From the IMG/VR virus record IMGVR_UViG_3300046517_000742, positions 1-34,969 of that record: 34,969 bases of DNA; one strand, 5' to 3'. Both the position numbers and the translations under genes were made by a program. This document shows positions 23,971 through 27,884 of the stretch, piece after piece. The notes below the pieces were generated by a model that saw nothing but the letters and a program-made list of their open reading frames with translations, ran no database searches and had not been told where the DNA came from. The stretch is from a virus. Within the stretch, counting starts at the first letter, position 1; every line of letters begins with the position of its first letter.

Positions 23971-23989
23971 CAATAGAATTTATCTATTG
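23971..23989. promoter_or_regulatory. Perfect inverted repeat, operator candidate
   Basis: Arms CAATAGA and TCTATTG (7 bp each, perfect) with a 5-bp spacer ATTTA, about 90 bp upstream of the glycosyltransferase start and between it and the minus-strand TATAAT. The arrangement suits repressor binding over the transcription start region. Confidence 0.4.
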
Positions 23990-24162
23990 TTCACCTTCGC
24001 CCGATCCTCGTTTGCAAATTTTGCGAGATTATAGATCAGCCAATGGCAAATCTATCGCCGGCGATGTTCGCCATAAGTTGTCGTAGCGCATAAGAGACAC
24101 TCTAAGATTCAACCGAATCAGTTCGGTCAGGTTGAAATCATGCTCGGAGAAACAGGCTTGGT

Positions 24163-24182
24163 GTTGTAAACCGCTATAACAG
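24163..24182 (+). repeat. 20-bp direct repeat, right copy
   Basis: GTTGTAAACCGCTATAACAG, one mismatch from the copy at 21619-21638, about 2.5 kb away and in the same orientation. Confidence 0.65.
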
Positions 24183-24211
24183 GCGTTAGCCGATATTTAC
24201 TCTGGCGCTGT

Positions 24212-24256
24212 GGTCGGCCCTTCGTGGGTCGGCCCTTCGTGGGTCGGTCCTTGCCA
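24212..24256 (+). repeat. 15-bp tandem repeat, about 2.5-3 copies
   Basis: GGTCGGCCCTTCGTG occurs at 24212-24226 and 24227-24241, with a diverged third copy GGTCGGTCCTTGCCA. It lies just downstream of the minus-strand small-gene operon. Confidence 0.75.
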
Positions 24257-24263
24257 CTCGTGG

Positions 24264-24449
24264 TCAAGTTTTCCTTGTGGCAATGCAGCCCTCCGCACCC
24301 TCAATCACATCGACTTTGCCGCGCCCGGCGTAAGTGTCAAATTCCACCCCGCGCACGAGATAGATCGCCCCGAACAGATCGATCTCCGTCATCTGCTCGG
24401 CGGCTTGCTTGGCTGCGTAGAACTGCTCTTTCGTCGTAATCGGTATCAT
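24264..24449 (-). CDS. Small phage protein of unknown function
   Basis: A 61-residue protein starting at ATG 24449 behind a strong GGAGGT. Longer in-frame readings overlap the upstream gene in a different frame and are rejected. It has a helical N-terminal half (TKEQFYAAKQAAEQM) and a beta C-terminal half (DLFGAIYLVRGVEFDTYAG). It is the last gene of the minus-strand operon. Not recognised. Confidence 0.65.
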   Translation of the reverse strand: MIPITTKEQFYAAKQAAEQMTEIDLFGAIYLVRGVEFDTYAGRGKVDVIEGAEGCIATRKT

Positions 24450-24478
24450 CCCACCTCCCGCGCTCTCGCGCACATCAA

Positions 24479-24712
24479 TCAGCCCGCGTTCTGCGGCGCA
24501 TCTTCCAACTGTCTCAGCGTTAGCTCGACCGTACAAGGCTTTCCATCTCTCCATCCTGTCGATCCGTGTTTTGTGACCCGGAAATCGCTTATGGCCGTAT
24601 GGAAATGATGCAGTTCCCCATCCAAAATCACGCTCAGTATTACCCGCTCGCACTTTCTCGCCGCTTGCCAAAGCGCGTCTGCAGTTTCTGTTTCTACGTT
24701 CAGTTCAACCAT
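24479..24712 (-). CDS. Small phage protein of unknown function
   Basis: A 77-residue protein starting at ATG 24712 behind GGAGGGG, overlapping the previous stop by one base (TGATG). The sequence suggests an alpha/beta protein (ADALWQAARKCERVILSVILDGELHHF). No family recognised; part of the same operon as the ligase. Confidence 0.7.
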   Translation of the reverse strand: MVELNVETETADALWQAARKCERVILSVILDGELHHFHTAISDFRVTKHGSTGWRDGKPCTVELTLRQLEDAPQNAG

Positions 24713-25080
24713 CACCCCTCCAAATCAGCCCGCACTAGCGGCGCGTCTACCCTATTCCCAATCTCAGCAGCAGCCCGGACGATCGCACGTCGCGTGGCGG
24801 CGCAGTAATCGTTGAACGGTCCAACGCCTTCGCAAAGTGACTTTCGGGTATTGATGCCTTCGACCCAAGGATATTCCGCCGTCACCATCGCAAATTGCTG
24901 GCGAAAGCTAATATCGAGCTCTACGGCCAGCCGGAACGCTGCGCCATCATCTGTCAGCGGATTCCAGATCGTCGGCCCATCTCGTCCCACGCCAAGCACC
25001 AGTCCATCAGGGCTGTTCGTGCTCCAGTGATCAATTCCTGCCGCCTTCGCCGCCAACTCCAACAATTCCCTGTCGTTCAT
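24712..25080 (-). CDS. Conserved phage protein, NinX/DUF2591-like pattern
   Basis: A 122-residue protein starting at ATG 25080 behind GGAGAAGCG. The layout NDRELLELAAKAAGI, then WNPLTDDGAAFRLAVEL and YCAATRRAIVRAAAEIG near the C-terminus recurs in many temperate phages. DUF2591 (NinX-like) proteins share the 'NPxxDDGxAxxL...' and 'AxRRAxV' parts. Function is not established. It lies between the ligase and the next small gene with short gaps. Confidence 0.7.
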   Translation of the reverse strand: MNDRELLELAAKAAGIDHWSTNSPDGLVLGVGRDGPTIWNPLTDDGAAFRLAVELDISFRQQFAMVTAEYPWVEGINTRKSLCEGVGPFNDYCAATRRAIVRAAAEIGNRVDAPLVRADLEG

Positions 25081-25090
25081 CGCTTCTCCA

Positions 25091-25714
25091 TTATTTTCGC
25101 CCAAACCCCAACGCCGCGGGCCGATCATAGCCAGCATTCTTGACCTTGATCCAGTCGCGTGACCTGCCGCGCATATAGGGCGACGCCATGCGCTTGGCTA
25201 GCATGCCCTCAAATCCATAGTATTGCACCTGTTCGAATACCCACGTTCCAACGCCAACAACGGCATTGGAATAAACGAGCGTCGCCGTATCGTCGAATGT
25301 GTCGCGCAGACGACTCCTACGCTCGATGAGTTCCAGCCCGCGTAGGTCGCAGTCTCCCGCGGCCAACAGGTCGAACACGTAAAGCCGCGCCGGGCACGAA
25401 CGCACAGCGGCGCCGATGTTCTTTGGCAAGGTCGTGCGGGCCCGCTGCTGGAGCCGGTCAAATGACAATGGCCCCTTCCCGTCGCCCACGGCCAGTTCGG
25501 CATCCCATGTGAAGTCGCCCGGCACTGCGGCGACCGCATCAACGACGTCGGGAAATGATCGGTTGAATGGTTTGCCAGTGCGGCTGATCAGATCAACCTG
25601 CCCATGTTTTCGGACCAGGCATCTGAAGCCATCGTACTTCCACTCGAACAGCCATTCCTTGTCGGAGAACGGACGCGTCCTGAGAGTGGCGTGCATCAGG
25701 TCTGACGCATCCAT
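25091..25714 (-). CDS. Minimal ATP-dependent DNA ligase (adenylation domain only)
   Basis: A 207-residue protein starting at ATG 25714, overlapping the previous stop (TGATG); an upstream GTG is in frame. It contains the nucleotidyltransferase motifs in order: motif I EWKYDGFR with adenylated K26, motif III WDAEL with E73, IIIa YVFDLL (112-117), IV FEGMLAKR with E169 and V DWIKVK with K190/K192. The chain ends just after motif V, so the C-terminal OB-fold found in most ligases is missing. It may act as a minimal nick-sealing ligase or need a partner. The operon is preceded by an SOS box. The LigD-type ligase is the closest family I recognise. Confidence 0.82.
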   Translation of the reverse strand: MDASDLMHATLRTRPFSDKEWLFEWKYDGFRCLVRKHGQVDLISRTGKPFNRSFPDVVDAVAAVPGDFTWDAELAVGDGKGPLSFDRLQQRARTTLPKNIGAAVRSCPARLYVFDLLAAGDCDLRGLELIERRSRLRDTFDDTATLVYSNAVVGVGTWVFEQVQYYGFEGMLAKRMASPYMRGRSRDWIKVKNAGYDRPAALGFGRK

Positions 25715-25938
25715 CAGTCTGTCCACTTGACCGGCGCCAGCATCGGCTTTGTCGTGTCCACCCCAGCAGTCTGCAACGCCGCGTCAATCTCTGCCAGTTC
25801 GCCAGTGAAGTCCAGTCGCCAGGACTCGCCCTCGCTCGTGGCGGTCATGCCGTTGTGGATCACGAGGGTGTAGCGGGCGAGGAGCAGCGCCTTGACGAGC
25901 GGCGGCTTGTCCTGGTCATCGGTCGGTCTATCGGTCAT
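25714..25938 (-). CDS. Small phage protein of unknown function
   Basis: A 74-residue protein with start ATG 25938 behind AGGAGGCCACC. It has an acidic N-terminus and a predicted alpha/beta core (LLLARYTLVIHNGM, SWRLDFTGELAEIDAALQTAG). It overlaps the preceding gene by 11 nt. Not recognised. Confidence 0.7.
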   Translation of the reverse strand: MTDRPTDDQDKPPLVKALLLARYTLVIHNGMTATSEGESWRLDFTGELAEIDAALQTAGVDTTKPMLAPVKWTD

Positions 25939-26155
25939 GGTGGCCTCCTGTCTGGCGGGGAGCATCGCTCGTGCCTAGCTCGTCATCCGCACCGATGCAT
26001 CGTATCCACGCCGAGCATCCCCTTTCCGGGTTCGCCCTGACCTGCCGACGATTGCCGTCCAGACATAGAGCATGCATCCCGCCAGCGACGTCGCCACCCC
26101 AGCGCTCGCATCCTCGGCAAGGGCGATCGGATGAGGATTCGTTGAATAGGCCCAT
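25928..26155 (-). CDS. Small Cys-rich (zinc-finger-like) phage protein, first gene of SOS-controlled operon
   Basis: A 75-residue protein starting at ATG 26155 with GAGG nine bases upstream. The spacing CRGCERWGG...HALCLDGN...PERGCSAWIRCIGADDE gives four or five Cys that could coordinate zinc. This pattern occurs in small hypothetical phage proteins. It is the promoter-proximal gene of the minus-strand operon containing the ligase; a LexA box lies about 18 nt upstream of its start. Confidence 0.7.
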   Translation of the reverse strand: MGLFNESSSDRPCRGCERWGGDVAGGMHALCLDGNRRQVRANPERGCSAWIRCIGADDELGTSDAPRQTGGHHDR

Positions 26156-26172
26156 GGCGAACCTCGCGAATC

Positions 26173-26191
26173 ACTGTATGGATGTACAGTA
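26173..26191 (-). promoter_or_regulatory. LexA (SOS) box upstream of the ligase operon
   Basis: ACTGTATGGATGTACAGTA matches the gamma/betaproteobacterial LexA consensus CTGT-N8-ACAG exactly, with TA-rich flanks. On the minus strand it overlaps a candidate promoter (TTGCGG, 16 bp, TACAGT). The first gene of the leftward operon starts at 26155. LexA cleavage after DNA damage would then derepress this operon, as in prophage induction. Confidence 0.75.
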
Positions 26192-26261
26192 TGGCCGCAA
26201 AGTTTGACTTATTAGACAGCCCTTTCCGTGTCTAATAAATGCTCGCGGGTTGGCCGCAAAG
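26192..26261. repeat. Direct repeat TGGCCGCAAAG flanking a palindrome
   Basis: The 11-mer occurs at 26192-26202 and 26251-26261, symmetric around the 10-bp-arm inverted repeat at 26209-26238. It may contribute to a nucleoprotein assembly site. Confidence 0.6.
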
Positions 26262-26471
26262 CCGCGCCGGTTGTTGCCTCATTCTTCAGCAACGCATTAG
26301 ACAGCGATTCGCTCCAGAGCTTTCCCATGGCGGCTAATCAAGATGGCGAATCATCTGACGACGGAACAGAAAGACGATGGATTTTCAGCTTGCTTCCAAG
26401 CCAATCCAGGCAACCATTCCGTCGTGCGACATCTGTCCCTGTCTAATGCGCTGTCTAAGCGTTGTCTAATA
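26209..26471. other. Probable attP / integrase-arm or operator region with six TGTCTAA copies
   Basis: The heptamer TGTCTAA (or its complement TTAGACA) occurs six times: complement at 26212 and 26297, direct at 26229, 26440, 26452 and 26463. The first two form TTATTAGACA-N10-TGTCTAATAA; another pair reads GCATTAGACA (26294-26303) and TGTCTAATGC (26440-26449). The cluster ends a few bases beyond the 3' end of the integrase gene. Multiple short sites flanking a core next to int is the layout of phage attP arm sites, although repressor operators cannot be excluded. The core crossover site cannot be read without the host attB. Confidence 0.6.
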
Positions 26472-26482
26472 GATTGCTGACT

Positions 26483-27568
26483 TCACGCGCTACGGGGGAT
26501 TTTTAGACGCACCTTGCTGACCGGCACGGACCGCCGCTTGATGTAATCCTCGGTCTGCTTCGATGTCGAATGAGCCGCCGCTTCTTTCAGGTCTTCGATG
26601 TCGTAGCCGGCATTGCGCGCGTCGGTCAGTCCCTTGGCGCGGATCGCCTTCACCGTGTAGCCCAGCCCTTCAAGTTTCACCCGCTTCGCCGCCCTGAGCC
26701 AAGCTGCCCGGACTGCAGTGGCCCCGTACTCCGACCCGTCTAGTGCGTGGATAACGTTCGCCTCGCCGATGCGCTTCACCTTGCCGTCGATCTCCCGGAC
26801 GCGCGCGAGCACTGCGGCAATCTCCGGCGAGATAAGGATGTCCACGGCGATCCCGCTTGAATCCTCAGTCTTGGTCGGCAGGAAGTGAATCACGCCCGCC
26901 GCGTCGTCCACTTGCGACCACTTCAGCAGCCGGATCTCCGTCGAACGCTGCATGGTCAGGTAGCACAGGTCGACGAAGCATTGCATCATCGGCCCGGTGT
27001 TAATGTGGGCGGTCAGGGTCTTGCCCCGCCACGTGTACTCATAGCTCGCCATCGCCGCGCGGATGGCGGCGAAGTGATCGTCCTTGATGTAGACCTTGCT
27101 CGCCTTGGGCTTCGAAAGCTTAACCTCCCGGCATGGATTCGAAACGATCTTGTCCTCCTTGACGCACCACTGAAAGAATCCCGACAGGAACGCGCGCATC
27201 ACACGCTGCATCGGCAATTTGCCGGCGTACTTCGTCGTTAGCCACTTCTCCACATGCGATGGCCGGACGTCCCTGACGTTCGCGTTACGGAAACCGCTTC
27301 CGGCGTAATCTCCGTACCTCGGCCATGCCCGCTCCTTGTGCCCCGCTTTTTTCAGGCGCACGTACTCGTCGATCAGCGGGCGCATGTCGCCCATTCCCTC
27401 TGGCCGCTCGAAGCGCTTGCGTTCCTGTGATAGGCGCTCGAGCAACTTCGATTCGGGATCGGTCTGTTCGCACAGCCTGATCCATTGGCCGGTGCGTGGC
27501 TCGACCCAGTACCACGCACCGTGCTTCGGATAGACGCGCGGGTATTTCGCTTTTTTGCGCGGTGTCAT
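26483..27568 (-). CDS. int: Tyrosine recombinase, phage integrase
   Basis: A 361-residue site-specific recombinase. The N-terminal half has a core-binding (SAM-like) domain around 60-150. The catalytic domain shows R208 in MQRSTEIRLLKW, K233 in PTKTEDSSG, R310 in KAIRAKGLTDA, H333 in AAHSTSKQTE and nucleophile Y342 in EDYIKR. The usual His of the HxxR box is Lys (K307-x-x-R310), a known variant. Transcribed toward the att-like region, it ends the leftward early operon. A two-base gap follows the DUF4224 gene. Confidence 0.93.
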   Translation of the reverse strand: MTPRKKAKYPRVYPKHGAWYWVEPRTGQWIRLCEQTDPESKLLERLSQERKRFERPEGMGDMRPLIDEYVRLKKAGHKERAWPRYGDYAGSGFRNANVRDVRPSHVEKWLTTKYAGKLPMQRVMRAFLSGFFQWCVKEDKIVSNPCREVKLSKPKASKVYIKDDHFAAIRAAMASYEYTWRGKTLTAHINTGPMMQCFVDLCYLTMQRSTEIRLLKWSQVDDAAGVIHFLPTKTEDSSGIAVDILISPEIAAVLARVREIDGKVKRIGEANVIHALDGSEYGATAVRAAWLRAAKRVKLEGLGYTVKAIRAKGLTDARNAGYDIEDLKEAAAHSTSKQTEDYIKRRSVPVSKVRLKIPRSA

Positions 27569-27570
27569 CT

Positions 27571-27819
27571 TCAGTCAAAACAGAGTTCAACGATTCCTGG
27601 GGCATTGCCGCCAGTTGCGAGACCAACCTTTCTGGCCGAAAGCGCCTCATATGTCGACCAGGTCATGACGATACTGCGATCGTCCCGCTGCGTCACCGTC
27701 ACGCCAAACTGATGCTTGAACCACTCGGCCTGCTTCGAATACCGGCGTTTGCCGGTGATCTCAACCAGTTCGACAGGCGACATGAGCCGACTAGCCATCA
27801 TAGTCCCTTGTGCATTCAT
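27571..27819 (-). CDS. DUF4224 protein, excisionase-like candidate
   Basis: An 82-residue protein starting at ATG 27819 behind GGAGGTGGGG, with an ATGA overlap to a micro-ORF upstream. LMSPVELVEITGKRRYSKQAEWFKHQFGVTV is the DUF4224 signature: the ELxELTGxxRxxxQxxWLxxxG motif. Members lie directly before integrase genes in many temperate phages and are thought to act as excisionases or regulators of integration. Directionality control is inferred, not shown. Confidence 0.82.
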   Translation of the reverse strand: MNAQGTMMASRLMSPVELVEITGKRRYSKQAEWFKHQFGVTVTQRDDRSIVMTWSTYEALSARKVGLATGGNAPGIVELCFD

Positions 27820-27884
27820 TCCCCACCTCCCATCCACGCCCGTCGTGTAGTTTCAATTACCCGCTTTGCTTCTGCTTCGATCAT
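27816..27884 (-). CDS. Micro-ORF (22 codons) between rtcB and the DUF4224 gene
   Basis: A frame starting MIEAEAKRVIETTRRAWMGG whose start is in the rtcB stop (ATGA) and whose stop is in the next start (ATGA). Mutual 4-nt overlaps at both ends, and an amphipathic basic helix, suggest real translation, either as a micropeptide or as a bridge keeping ribosomes coupled. There is no homology evidence. A similar micro-ORF lies upstream of rtcB. Confidence 0.5.
   Translation of the reverse strand: MIEAEAKRVIETTRRAWMGGGE

Larger units (their letters stand above)
23882..24263. other. Intergenic region upstream of the glycosyltransferase
   Basis: About 380 bases without a convincing gene. It holds a perfect inverted repeat at 23971-23989, a consensus -10 hexamer on the minus strand (TATAAT at 24033-24028, without a clear -35), two CTTCGTCAC repeats near 23933-23952, the right copy of the 20-bp repeat at 24163 and a 15-bp tandem repeat at 24212. 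It is AT-rich near 23960-24110, like the glycosyltransferase gene. Confidence 0.6.

Noticed and set aside
21619-24182. Integron attC-like interpretation of the 20-bp repeats
   Set aside because: The ends do not fit the RYYYAAC/GTTRRRY core pattern and spacing is far too large for a single attC; kept only as a direct repeat.
24210-24608. Plus-strand frame starting with the tandem repeat (PSWVG repeats)
   Set aside because: Reads through the minus-strand small genes and is only repeats plus shadow sequence.
26228-26446. Plus-strand 72-codon frame in the att-like region
   Set aside because: No ribosome site and composition unlike protein; the region is better explained by repeated binding sites.
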